A stretch of 16,253 nt of DNA from JBJXFK01 sp046155505 (lineage in GTDB: Bacteria; Planctomycetota; Phycisphaerae; UBA1845; Fen-1342), in contig JBJXFK010000195.1 in NCBI GenBank assembly GCA_046155505.1, forward strand, positions 1-16,253, in the 5' to 3' direction. A model generated the notes under the pieces. It worked only from the letters and a program-made list of their open reading frames with translations, did not search any database and had not been told where the DNA came from. Numbering within the stretch: the stretch's first letter is position 1; each line of letters opens with the position of its first letter. Shown in pieces: positions 7,213 through 15,567 of the stretch. Made by a program: the position numbers and the translations under genes.

Positions 7213-10200
7213 CTACGAGCAGGCCGCTCCGAAGTTGGCAAGCAGCATCGACAGATCGCTGAGATCGACGTCGCCGTCGCCATTCAAATCGCCCATGCCG
7301 CGCGTCGCCCCGGATGCGACACCGAAGTTGGACAGTAGCCGCGACAAATCGGTCAGATCGACGTCGTTGTCGCCGTCCACGTCACCGGGGCAGTTTTGGC
7401 AAGCATCGCCGACGCCGTTGCCGTCGTCATCGTGCTGATCCCGATTGGAGACGCTCGGACAGTTGTCGCAATCGTTACCCACCCGATCCAGATCCGCGTC
7501 TCCCTGATCGGGGTTGGCAGTCGCCGGACATGTGTCGCATGCGTCGTCCGCGCCGTCGCCGTCGCCGTCCGGCGAGGGCTGGACCGACGAGAACGGCACG
7601 TAGTAGCAGAAGTAAATCGGGATAATGAACTTGTTGAGAAACGGCGAGCCGCGCGCCGCCGCGATCTGCGCGGCATTCAGGTTGGTGTTGTCGGCGGCGT
7701 TGGCCATTCCGCTGGGCGTCATCAGGTTGTCGCCGACCGGCGGATCGGGATGTTCGAGCCCGAGGCAGTGCCCGACCTCATGCGGACTGGTGCGCGAATC
7801 GCGCTTGCCCTTGTGGACCGTGACATTTCGCCCGCCGATGCCGGTCGCGCGGGTCGTGCCGTTCAGGCCGGTCTGCGCCTGCACATGCAGATAGATCAGG
7901 CACTTCGCGCCGGGGTTGATTCCGCAGGCATCGAGTGCGTCGCGGGCCGCCTGATTGACCTTGGCGTAGTGCGCGTCCTCTTTGGGAATCGACTCGGTAA
8001 TGTCCTTTCCGTTGATTTTGCCTGAGACAATGATGTCGCAATACTCCTTGCGAAACGCGATGCAGGCCTGCTTCCAAACGTCATTGATCAAATTGTGCGA
8101 CGCGCAGAGCTGCTCTTTCGTCACCTGCGCCTTGCCGGCCGGCACGTCGCCGCGAACGTAGATGATGCACCCGAACATCCAACTCTTGAGCGAGCACACC
8201 ACGACCGGGATCCACACGGTGTCATCATTGGCGGCGATGGTTGTCGTCCCGAATGACGGGTGAACAGCGTTGGACGAGATGGACTGCGGGACAATCAACC
8301 CGGTCACGTCGCGATACGGCGCACTCGACGTATCGCGCGGCTCAATCACGACGTCGATTCGCGCCGCGCTGCTCTGTCCGGGGATCGGCGGGGCGACGCG
8401 AACGACGCTCACGAGTAGATTTTGCTCGCTGCACGGCGACGCATTCGGAACGGTTTGCGGCAACACCTGGAATGAATCAAACGGATCGCCATCTTGCACA
8501 AACGAGACCTGTCCGATCGCAGTCAAGCCCGTGTCGAGCAGGATCGGAATGGTCCAGTTGGACGCGTTCCAGCCGGAGTCAACCGTGAGTTCGAGCGAGA
8601 TCACGAACGTTTCGCCGCCGGTCCATATCGGATTGTCGGCCAGGCGCGCCGGGCCGAGGACGGGGCGCGACACGATGACGGTCTCGGACAAGCCGGTCGG
8701 CAAGTGGAATATCTCAAGCGCCGACGCCGGCAAATAGCCGTCGCAGTTCAAGGTCAGTTGCACAACCGTTGCCGATTGCGCGACGGGCGTGACGGTCGCT
8801 TCGACATTCGGCGGTGTGGAGATAATCAGGTCACCGGCGTTGATGATCGCCGGATTCCCGTTTGCGTCGAGCAACTGCACATAGGTCTCGGTCGGCGCGG
8901 AGCTGAGCAGGAATCCGCCGGGTCGCAACACCTGCGAGGACGTTGCGGAGACGTCCATCTGAGTGGGCGTATCGGCCAGGAATTGCACATGCGTATCGCC
9001 GAAGCCCAGCGTGCCGACCGCGTACACGCTGACGTGTACGAGTCCGGCGACCGAACTTGCGAGCGAAAGCTGGTACCCGCCGCCACCGAGCGGCACGAGT
9101 ACATATTCAGCTTCGCCATCGCCGTCGGGTAGGGATACGTCGCCGCGCAGGTCGAGCCCGTCGACCGGCAGGCCGGTTTCGCGCGAAAGTGCAAGGACTG
9201 TGATCGTCGCCAGATCGACGCCATCGGCAACGTGCGGCACGCTGCCGCTGACGGTCAGATCAACCGGATCGACTTGATAGAGGTCGGCGAGCGTCATCGT
9301 GCCGAACGGGTCCGGATCGAGCACGGCACGTGTGCCGGCAAAGAACCTGCGACCATCCCCGAGTACGGCGCTGATCACGAAACTCGACGGATCGATCGAG
9401 AAGCGCAGCGGCGCGTTGGTCAGGGAAATCGTGAGAAGATTGTCGTCGTATTGCACGCTGTTTCCGGGTGCGACGGCGGGCGTCGCGCCCAGCACGAAGC
9501 CACCCGTGGGATGCACGCTGTGTATGTAGAGCGATTCGGGCGCAATGTTCCGCACATCTATCTCGTGCGAACCGAGGAGAATCTGCGCGTTGAAACCGTC
9601 GGTACTGGTCGGCGCGAGACTTGCCACGGTAGCTGTGCCGCTGACGTAATTGAGTTGCACCCGATGGGTATCCTCGACCATGTGAGCAGCGACGCTGATC
9701 TGCGTGCCGGTCGTGGTCAGATTAAAACCGGCAAGATCGTCATTGGGCGGATCGACGAGCGGCGAGTTCCAGCGCGAACCGTCTTTGAACCGAATCTCGA
9801 ACTGGCGCTGCGTGCCGACTTTGTCGAACCACGAGCTGTCGATGTCGGCGAGTTTCTTGCCCTCGATGGTGAAGATCTGCTTCTTGCCGTTCTTGTCGGT
9901 GACGACGATGTTGAGCCGGCACGGATCGGTCGCGCTGCCGGCCTGGCCTTTCTGGATGATTCGGGCCGTGACGTCGGCCTGATCGCCGCCGCCGAATGCG
10001 GTGGTGATGATCTCGAGTTGAATCGCCGCGTCCTGGGCGACGGCGACGAAGTTTGCGCCCAGCAGGACATTGCAGGCCTCGCCGGCGAGCGGCGTGTTGA
10101 ATCGGAACGCAAATCCCGCCTCGCCCACGCCGGGTGTGTTGACCACCAGGGATCCGCCGCTCTCGCTGAGCAGCGCCGCACCGATCGGCGTGTAGTTTGA

Positions 10201-11094
10201 CGCGACAACGCTGTCATTAAACGAGTCCGCCAGCACGAGATTGGGTGGCGGGCTGACCGATTGCAGGCGCAGCCACATGCTCGACTGCGGCCGCGTCGGA
10301 CACAGCAGCCCACCGAAGAAAAACCGCGTGTCGGGTTCCGCCATACGTCCGGAACTGTCCAGCAGTCGCATGGCGTCGGTTCCGCCGACCCCACCGAACG
10401 CCAGCACGGGGCCCCAATCAAACGCTTCGGCCGGTGGGTGCATGCTGAAGCCGAACGCGCCGCGTTCGAGCCAGATCGGCCAGACGAAAAGGTGTCCCGT
10501 CGGGTCGAAAACCGGCAGGTTGATCGTGGTTCCGGTGACGAGATTGACCGCTGTGCAGAAGCTGAGATTCAGATCGATGGTGAGCTCGATCTGGTCGCTG
10601 AAACCGTCGGATGGCGTCTCATCGCCCGGCAGGCCGGCGATGGCGAGGCTCGACATTCGCCGACCGACGCGATCGATGCCCATCGACGCGTCCTGATGCA
10701 CGTCGAACCGCGCGGCGCTGAACGGGCCGGGCATGCCGGTGGCGTAGCGAAGCACGATGCGGTCAAAGCTGCCGCCGGTGGAGACGCCGCTGTCCTGAAT
10801 TCCGCCGGTTGGACCGATGATGACGCCGACGCGATCAGTCGTTATCGCAGCGAGGCTGGATTGCTGAATGCGGAAATAGACTCCGTTCCCGCTGCACTCC
10901 TGCGTTTGATTGAAGATGTCAAAAAACGCGCCGCGATCCGAAATCGTCGGTTCGGTGGCGTAGGGGGAGACGCGACCCAGCAGCGCAGCGGATTCCATCA
11001 TCGGCGAATCGAGCTTGCCAGGCTGTTCCGGGCGCGCGGCCGGGCACATCGCGAGCGACGCGGCGCACGCGGCGACAATCGACCGTCTGATCAT
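7213..11094 (-). CDS. Large secreted metzincin-like metalloprotease with Ig-like domain, TSP3 repeats and dockerin-like tail
   Basis: A 1293-aa exported protein. ATG 11092-11094 follows an AAAGGGA RBS by about 6 nt and opens a signal peptide (MIRRSIVAACAASLAMC..., cut near residue 20). Residues about 30-600 are beta-rich and unrecognised. Residues about 610-700 resemble a Big-1/invasin-type Ig-like domain (VADGVDLATITVLAL). Residues about 970-1150 look like a zinc protease of the metzincin clan. HEVGHCLGLEH at 1105-1115 fits HExxHxxGxxH, with ligands H1105, H1109 and H1115 and catalytic E1106. NLMTPSG with M1125 makes the Met-turn at the distance seen in matrixins. Residues 1176-1234 are thrombospondin type-3 calcium repeats (DGDGDGADDACDTC). 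Residues 1235-1293 hold two dockerin-like EF-hand units ending LLSNFG and LLANFG. The domain positions suggest a calcium-dependent surface or exported protease. Substrate unknown. A pro-domain cysteine switch was not identified. Confidence 0.85.
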   Translation of the reverse strand: MIRRSIVAACAASLAMCPAARPEQPGKLDSPMMESAALLGRVSPYATEPTISDRGAFFDIFNQTQECSGNGVYFRIQQSSLAAITTDRVGVIIGPTGGIQDSGVSTGGSFDRIVLRYATGMPGPFSAARFDVHQDASMGIDRVGRRMSSLAIAGLPGDETPSDGFSDQIELTIDLNLSFCTAVNLVTGTTINLPVFDPTGHLFVWPIWLERGAFGFSMHPPAEAFDWGPVLAFGGVGGTDAMRLLDSSGRMAEPDTRFFFGGLLCPTRPQSSMWLRLQSVSPPPNLVLADSFNDSVVASNYTPIGAALLSESGGSLVVNTPGVGEAGFAFRFNTPLAGEACNVLLGANFVAVAQDAAIQLEIITTAFGGGDQADVTARIIQKGQAGSATDPCRLNIVVTDKNGKKQIFTIEGKKLADIDSSWFDKVGTQRQFEIRFKDGSRWNSPLVDPPNDDLAGFNLTTTGTQISVAAHMVEDTHRVQLNYVSGTATVASLAPTSTDGFNAQILLGSHEIDVRNIAPESLYIHSVHPTGGFVLGATPAVAPGNSVQYDDNLLTISLTNAPLRFSIDPSSFVISAVLGDGRRFFAGTRAVLDPDPFGTMTLADLYQVDPVDLTVSGSVPHVADGVDLATITVLALSRETGLPVDGLDLRGDVSLPDGDGEAEYVLVPLGGGGYQLSLASSVAGLVHVSVYAVGTLGFGDTHVQFLADTPTQMDVSATSSQVLRPGGFLLSSAPTETYVQLLDANGNPAIINAGDLIISTPPNVEATVTPVAQSATVVQLTLNCDGYLPASALEIFHLPTGLSETVIVSRPVLGPARLADNPIWTGGETFVISLELTVDSGWNASNWTIPILLDTGLTAIGQVSFVQDGDPFDSFQVLPQTVPNASPCSEQNLLVSVVRVAPPIPGQSSAARIDVVIEPRDTSSAPYRDVTGLIVPQSISSNAVHPSFGTTTIAANDDTVWIPVVVCSLKSWMFGCIIYVRGDVPAGKAQVTKEQLCASHNLINDVWKQACIAFRKEYCDIIVSGKINGKDITESIPKEDAHYAKVNQAARDALDACGINPGAKCLIYLHVQAQTGLNGTTRATGIGGRNVTVHKGKRDSRTSPHEVGHCLGLEHPDPPVGDNLMTPSGMANAADNTNLNAAQIAAARGSPFLNKFIIPIYFCYYVPFSSVQPSPDGDGDGADDACDTCPATANPDQGDADLDRVGNDCDNCPSVSNRDQHDDDGNGVGDACQNCPGDVDGDNDVDLTDLSRLLSNFGVASGATRGMGDLNGDGDVDLSDLSMLLANFGAACS

Positions 11095-11569
11095 GATTGA
11101 TCCCTTTCATACGGGCGCGCGAACGCCGAGTCGATCCGCGACCGACTGCCCGCGCGCGACTGGAAATGTCACTCAATGCTCAAGCGCCCCGGTGTGCCGG
11201 CTGCGACTTCGACAGTTCGCGGGGACGAATACGGCGAGCGATTCCCGAATTGCCTACGGCCGGGATAACTGGATGAACAACACATGGCAATGAAATTCTC
11301 TCGAAATTTCGCAGATCGGCTGAGATGCGACGGGGACGTGCGGGAAGCAGGCGGAATCGATGCCGGATCATTGCCGTGAGAGCGATACCAGTTGCCAATA
11401 GAAATTTGCGGCAGCGCACGTACGGCAGCGGATGTTCGGCACGGCGATTGCCACTTGCGTTGTCGTTGATGCGGATTTAGAAGATATCACAAAATAGGCA
11501 ACTAAAACTTGAAGCGTTGCGTGCGATCGCCGCGCCATTTCGTGAAACCCGGTACCGACCGCCGAACGC
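11095..11569. other. Intergenic region upstream of the metzincin-like gene
   Basis: About 475 bases between the S1 stop and the start of the metzincin-like gene, both on the minus strand. Two things stand out. A candidate minus-strand promoter has TTGCCA (complement of 11285-11290) and a weak TATCCC (complement of 11262-11267) spaced 17 nt, about 170 nt before the start codon. An AT-rich patch at 11473-11513 contrasts with the GC-rich surroundings and may hold the S1 transcript end or a promoter. Short minus-strand frames (11180-11419, 11368-11631) look like chance ORFs. No clear intrinsic terminator was found. Confidence 0.4.
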
Positions 11570-13054
11570 CTACTCGAGCCCGCCCTTGAGCGCCTTCTTG
11601 CGCTTCTTCGCCGCCGGTGCCTGCGTCGCATGGCCGCCGCCCGTCGCCGCCGCGATGTCGGCTTCGGTCGCGGCCTGGGCCACTTCCAGCTTCATGCTCA
11701 GCGAGACGCGCTTCTGCTCGGCATCCACGCTCTTCACGCGCACCTTAACCACGTCGCCTACTTTGCAGACGTCGCCGGGCGTGCGGATGCGCTTGTCGCT
11801 CATCTCGCTGATATGAACCAGTCCCTCGACGCCCTCTTCAAGCTGAATAAACGCCCCAAACTCGGCGAGCCGCATCACCACGCCGCTGACGACGATATCG
11901 GGCGTGTAGCGATCACCGATGCCCATCCACGGATCGGTGGACAGCGCCTTGAGGCTCATCGTGATCTTGCGCTTGTCGGGATCGACCAGAAGAATCGACA
12001 CGCGAACGGAATCGCCTTCCTTCAGCACGTCGCGCGGATGGCGGATGCGCTGCGTCCAACTGATCTCGCTGACCGGAATCAGCCCTTCAACGCCCGGCTC
12101 CAGCTCGACAAACGCTCCGAAATCCATGAGCTTCGTCACTTTGCCGTCGGCTTGCTGGCCCTGGCGATAGTTGGCCGGCACGACGTTCCACGGATCGGGC
12201 TGCATCGCCTTCGTGCTTAGCGAAATGCGATCTTTGTCGAAGTCGATTTTCAGAATCTTGACCTCGATCTCATCGCCTTCCTTGAGCACGTCCTTGGCAT
12301 GGTTCACACGGGCAAAGCTGATCTCGCCCACATGCAGCAGCCCCTCGACGCCGCCGATGTCCACAAACGCACCGAATTCGGTCAGTCGGCGGACAACACC
12401 CTTCTTCACTTGCCCGACTTCCAACGTCTTGCGAATCTCGACCCGCTGCGCCGCGCGTTCGCGCTCGAGCACCTTGCGGCGGCTCACCACGATCCGCTTG
12501 CCCTTGCGATCGACCTCGCTCACTTCGCAATCCATACGGCGACCGATGAAGGGAGTGAAATCCTCGATACGATGGACATCCACCTGGCTCTTGGGCATGA
12601 AAGCCTTCAAGCCCTTAGCCTGAAGCTCCAAGCCGCCGACGTTCATGCCGGTCACGCGGGCTTCGATGACATCGCCCACTTGGAGCGTCGAAAAATCAGC
12701 GTCGGTGCGCGCCTCGCGCAGCGACAGGCGCATCTGACCGCTTTCCTGGTCGAGGCCCTGCATGACGAAGACGTGCATCTCGCCGGGTGCGGGTTTGTGG
12801 TCGCCCTCGAACTCGTCGAGCGGCAGGAACGCCTCGGCCTTGCCGCCGATGTCGACGAAAACGTCGCCGCCGCGGACTTCGATGATGCGGCCGTTGATTT
12901 TGCCGCGACCGGGGTTGCCCTCGCCGCCGGCGTGCGGCGGAGGGGACTGACCGGCGGCCATCCGTTGGATTTCTTCGGGCGAGACTTCGCCGAGTTGTTC
13001 CTTCATGGCCTGGTTGAGCGACTCGGAGTCGAAATCATGCGGGTCGATTTTCAC
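11570..13054 (-). CDS. rpsA: 30S ribosomal protein S1 (five S1 domains)
   Basis: A 494-aa protein that binds mRNA on the small ribosomal subunit during initiation. The start is GTG at 13052-13054. An in-frame TGA lies 9 nt upstream and the next Met is residue 17, so GTG is the best start; the RBS is weak (GGTG). Five S1 OB-fold repeats can be read near residues 50-113, 124-192, 211-284, 300-370 and 385-456. Repeats 3-5 are canonical (EFGAFVDIGGVEGLLHVGEIS, DFGAFVELEPGVEGLIPVSE, EFGAFIQLEEGVEGLVHISE). Repeats 1 and 2 are divergent, as in the ribosome-binding repeats of S1. E. coli S1 has six repeats and 557 residues, so this form is one domain shorter, as in several other phyla. The C-terminus is basic and Lys-rich (AAKKRKKALKGG). 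The gene is divergent from the mutase gene. Confidence 0.92.
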   Translation of the reverse strand: MKIDPHDFDSESLNQAMKEQLGEVSPEEIQRMAAGQSPPPHAGGEGNPGRGKINGRIIEVRGGDVFVDIGGKAEAFLPLDEFEGDHKPAPGEMHVFVMQGLDQESGQMRLSLREARTDADFSTLQVGDVIEARVTGMNVGGLELQAKGLKAFMPKSQVDVHRIEDFTPFIGRRMDCEVSEVDRKGKRIVVSRRKVLERERAAQRVEIRKTLEVGQVKKGVVRRLTEFGAFVDIGGVEGLLHVGEISFARVNHAKDVLKEGDEIEVKILKIDFDKDRISLSTKAMQPDPWNVVPANYRQGQQADGKVTKLMDFGAFVELEPGVEGLIPVSEISWTQRIRHPRDVLKEGDSVRVSILLVDPDKRKITMSLKALSTDPWMGIGDRYTPDIVVSGVVMRLAEFGAFIQLEEGVEGLVHISEMSDKRIRTPGDVCKVGDVVKVRVKSVDAEQKRVSLSMKLEVAQAATEADIAAATGGGHATQAPAAKKRKKALKGGLE

Positions 13055-13076
13055 GAAACACCATCAGGAGTGTGCG

Positions 13077-13092
13077 TGCCGCAATTGCGGCA
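13077..13092 (-). promoter_or_regulatory. Palindrome in the rpsA leader
   Basis: A perfect 16-nt palindrome (TGCCGCAATTGCGGCA) lies 22 nt upstream of the rpsA GTG start. In RNA it can fold as a 6-bp hairpin with an AAUU loop. S1 represses its own mRNA through leader structure in E. coli; whether this hairpin does so is an inference. Confidence 0.4.
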
Positions 13093-13142
13093 GCTTGTGA
13101 GGTTCGCCGAGAGTTGTACACCAACGCCCGAGAGAGGCGGCG

Positions 13143-13172
13143 ATAGTACCCTCACGCGGCGCGGGCGTACAA
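13143..13172 (-). promoter_or_regulatory. Candidate rpsA promoter
   Basis: On the minus strand, TTGTAC (complement of 13167-13172) is followed after 18 nt by TACTAT (complement of 13143-13148). It would give a leader of about 80 nt that includes the palindrome at 13077-13092. The boxes match consensus only in part. Confidence 0.4.
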
Positions 13173-13367
13173 GCGGGGCGGTGGGAAATGTCGGCGCGGG
13201 GAGCATCGGTGTCCTCGCCGGTGCGCCGTTTGGAGCGACCGGCCAGCGGTCGATGCCCCCTATGCGTTGCACGCTGGCCGCATTTCCGTGCGTTCAGCGG
13301 TTATTGAGCAGTTTGCACGAGTTGGGCGACGGTGAATTCCACGCCGTCGCGCGATTTTCAGTGCCTT

Positions 13368-13494
13368 GGCAAGCGACTTGCTTGCCTGAATGAACGTCGG
13401 ATGTCGCCGGGCCGCCGTGCGGGAATCAACCCGTCGGTCCGGCTCATCCGCGACGGACCGTGGCCCATGCTTTCGGCCCACGGTCGGATGGGCC
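13368..13494 (+). promoter_or_regulatory. Structured 5' leader of the methylmalonyl-CoA mutase gene
   Basis: Three consecutive hairpins can be drawn. The first is 13368-13386 (7 bp, 5-nt loop). The second is 13407-13442: 8 bp with one G-U, an internal loop, then 4 bp and an AATCAA hexaloop. The third is 13441-13494: an outer 9-bp stem pairing 13441-13449 with 13486-13494, a 6-nt bulge, then about 10 bp pairing 13456-13465 with 13475-13485. The last ends 8 nt before the RBS. No cobalamin-riboswitch B12 box (GCCACTG) is present. A regulatory role is inferred from position and structure only. Confidence 0.4.
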
Positions 13495-13517
13495 GCTCAC
13501 TCGAAAGGTGCTTGCAT

Positions 13518-15194
13518 ATGACCTCCACCGAGTATCGCCGCGATGTTGCCGACGCCGTCGAGAGCTGGGAACGCGGCTCGCTGGCGAAATTTCGGGCTAA
13601 GAATCCGGAGAGCCGCCAGCAGTTTGTCACGGCTTCTGAGCGGTCGGTCGATCGGCTCTACACGCCCGATGCGACAACGTACGAGCAATACTGCGACAAA
13701 CTCGGCTTTCCGGGCGAGTACCCCTTCACCCGCGGCGTACAGCCGACCATGTATCGCGGGCGACTGTGGACCATGCGGCAGTATGCTGGTTTTGCGACGG
13801 CTGAGGAGTCGAACAAGCGATATCGATATTTGCTGTCGCAAGGCACGACCGGGCTGAGCGTGGCGTTCGATCTGCCTACGCAGATTGGGTACGACTCTGA
13901 CGACGGCATGGCGGCGGGCGAGGTCGGTCGGGTCGGCGTGGCGATCGATTCGCTGGCCGATATGGAATTGCTGCTCGATGGCATCCCGCTCGACAGAGTC
14001 TCGACCAGTATGACCATCAACTCGACCGCCGCAATTCTGCTGGCGATGTACATCGCGGTCGGCGAGAAACAGGGCGTCGCCGCCGACAAGCTGAGCGGGA
14101 CGATTCAGAACGACATTTTGAAAGAGTACATCGCCCGCGGCACGTACCGATTCCCGCCCAAGCCATCGCTGCGGCTAACAAGCGACATCTTCGCGTATTG
14201 CACGCGGCAGGTGCCCAACTGGAATACGATCAGCATCAGCGGCTATCACATTCGCGAAGCCGGCTCGACGGCGGCGCAAGAGGTCGGCTTTACGCTCGGC
14301 GACGCGATTTGCTACATCGAAACCGCTATTCGGGCCGGTTTACGGGTAGATGACTTCGCCCCGCGGCTGGCGTTCTTCTTCGCGGCGCACAGCGACCTGC
14401 TCGAAGAAGTGGCCAAGTTTCGGGCGGCGCGGCGGCTCTACGCCCGCATCATGCGTGACCGGTTTGGAGCGAAAAACCCGAAGAGCCAGATGCTGCGCTT
14501 TCACACGCAGACCGGCGGAGTAACCCTCACTGCCCAGCAGCCAGATAACAATATTGTGCGCGTGACGTTGCAAGCCTTGGCGGCGGTGCTGGGTGGGACG
14601 CAATCGTTGCATACGAATTCCAAGGATGAGGCGCTTGCGTTGCCGACCGAGGAGGCCGTGACGATCGCCGTGCGCACGCAACAGATCATCGCCCACGAAT
14701 CGGGCGTCGCCGCCACGATCGATCCGCTCGCGGGGTCGTTCTATGTCGAGAAACTGACCGATGAGATCGAGGCCGAGGCCGAGGCGATCATCGCCGAAAT
14801 CGACAAGCGCGGCGGCATGGTGGCCGCGATCGAACAGGGCTTTGTGCAAAAGCAGATCGAGCAGGCCGCGTATCGATTCGGGCGATCGATCGAAACGGGC
14901 GAGCGCACTATCGTCGGCGTCAACAAGTTTACCGAAGGCGCGTCGGCACAGATGAACCTGTTCGAAGTCCCCGACGAGACGACGAGTCGGCAGCTTGCTC
15001 GCTTGCAAAGCGTGCGTGCGCAGCGTGACGCGGCGCGAGTGGACAAGGCGCTGCGCGCGATCACAGTCGCGGCGACCGGGACCGACAATCTGATGCCGCC
15101 AATTCTCGAAGCCGTGCGCGCGTATGCGACGGTGGGCGAAATTTGCCGAGCGCTCGCGGGCGTGTTCGGCGAGTACGCGGACGGGGCGGCGTGA
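13518..15194 (+). CDS. mcmA1: Methylmalonyl-CoA mutase, catalytic (large) subunit of the split type
   Basis: A 558-aa enzyme that interconverts (2R)-methylmalonyl-CoA and succinyl-CoA with adenosylcobalamin. ATG 13518 is chosen because GAAAGGTG at 13503-13510 sits 7 nt upstream and translation starts at the usual family N-terminus (residues 1-40, then the TIM barrel). Residues known from Propionibacterium MCM appear at the same numbers: Y89 (RQYAGF), Q197 (GTIQNDI), R207 (ARGTY), Y243 and H244 (SGYH). Y89 and R207 mark methylmalonyl-CoA rather than isobutyryl-CoA specificity, where Phe and Gln are expected. The protein ends after the linker (ATVGEICRALAGVFGEY) and lacks the roughly 130-residue cobalamin-binding domain with its DxHxxG motif. 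It therefore needs a separate small subunit, as in archaea and some bacteria; that subunit is not in the window. The epimerase gene follows 373 nt downstream on the same strand. Confidence 0.93.
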   Translation: MTSTEYRRDVADAVESWERGSLAKFRAKNPESRQQFVTASERSVDRLYTPDATTYEQYCDKLGFPGEYPFTRGVQPTMYRGRLWTMRQYAGFATAEESNKRYRYLLSQGTTGLSVAFDLPTQIGYDSDDGMAAGEVGRVGVAIDSLADMELLLDGIPLDRVSTSMTINSTAAILLAMYIAVGEKQGVAADKLSGTIQNDILKEYIARGTYRFPPKPSLRLTSDIFAYCTRQVPNWNTISISGYHIREAGSTAAQEVGFTLGDAICYIETAIRAGLRVDDFAPRLAFFFAAHSDLLEEVAKFRAARRLYARIMRDRFGAKNPKSQMLRFHTQTGGVTLTAQQPDNNIVRVTLQALAAVLGGTQSLHTNSKDEALALPTEEAVTIAVRTQQIIAHESGVAATIDPLAGSFYVEKLTDEIEAEAEAIIAEIDKRGGMVAAIEQGFVQKQIEQAAYRFGRSIETGERTIVGVNKFTEGASAQMNLFEVPDETTSRQLARLQSVRAQRDAARVDKALRAITVAATGTDNLMPPILEAVRAYATVGEICRALAGVFGEYADGAA

Positions 15195-15197
15195 TGG

Positions 15198-15246
15198 AAG
15201 GCTGAAGGCCGATGGTCGATGGTCGACGGTCGACGGTCGAAGGCCG
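15198..15246 (+). repeat. Heptanucleotide tandem array, seven units
   Basis: Seven consecutive 7-bp units fitting ANGGNNG, starting 3 nt after the mutase TGA. Variants drift along the array (AAGGCTG, ATGGTCG, ACGGTCG, AAGGCCG). It is the same type as the array at 7042-7076, which also sits at a plus-strand gene end. Confidence 0.75.
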
Positions 15247-15256
15247 AACGCGACGC

Positions 15257-15282
15257 GTAGCGATCGGGCCTCCGTGCCCGAC
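15257..15282 (+). repeat. Copy of the dispersed 26-nt repeat
   Basis: Identical over 26 nt to the reverse complement of 6273-6298 and a 23/26 match to 6218-6243. It begins GTAGCGATCGGGCC and ends GCCCGAC. Here it is a single arm, not a palindrome. Confidence 0.85.
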
Positions 15283-15366
15283 GGCGAGCGCAGCGAGCGA
15301 ATCCGAGCCCGACGCGCAAGCGAGGGAATCGTGTGCCGTCGCCGTGGATGTCCCCCGCAGCAGAAA

Positions 15367-15531
15367 CGAATCCGAACCCCGAGCGCGAGCGAGTGGGGTA
15401 AGCCGCGGCCGAGTGCAGAGTATCGAGTATCGAGTGCCGGAAGAGGAACCCGTCTTCAACTCGCAACTCGACATTCGCTACTCGGTACTCCCCGCACGTT
15501 ACCCCGCTCGCGCGCTCGGGGTTCGGATTCG
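15367..15531. repeat. Nested palindromic element of inverted heptamer arrays
   Basis: The outer arms 15367-15400 and 15500-15531 are inverted; their first 21 nt (15367-15387 against the complement of 15511-15531) are identical. Inside, 15412-15439 holds four 7-bp units of the type AGTATCG, and 15455-15489 holds five related units in inverted orientation, around a 15-nt centre. A degenerate direct copy of the outer arm starts near 15298. The element fills most of the gap between the mutase and epimerase genes. Confidence 0.75.
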
Positions 15532-15567
15532 CGTGCGACGCACGAACCGCCTTCGAAGGAGATTCCC

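Noticed and set aside
9232..10200. 322-codon open frame on the plus strand
   Set aside because: Antisense to the metzincin-like gene, with no RBS or recognisable domain. The opposite strand has clear protein features.
11180..11419. Possible 79-aa protein on the minus strand
   Set aside because: It begins with a hydrophobic stretch (KFLLATGIALTAM) but has no good RBS and turns Arg-rich at once. Too weak to call.
13055..13517. Cobalamin riboswitch upstream of the mutase gene
   Set aside because: Expected for a B12-linked gene, but no GCCACTG box or conserved core was found. The hairpins there do not match the known class.
15195..15567. Coding extension of the epimerase to the upstream ATG at 15124
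   Set aside because: The extension would run through heptamer arrays and palindromes and overlap the mutase end. ATG 15568 has an AAGGAG RBS and the usual family N-terminus.
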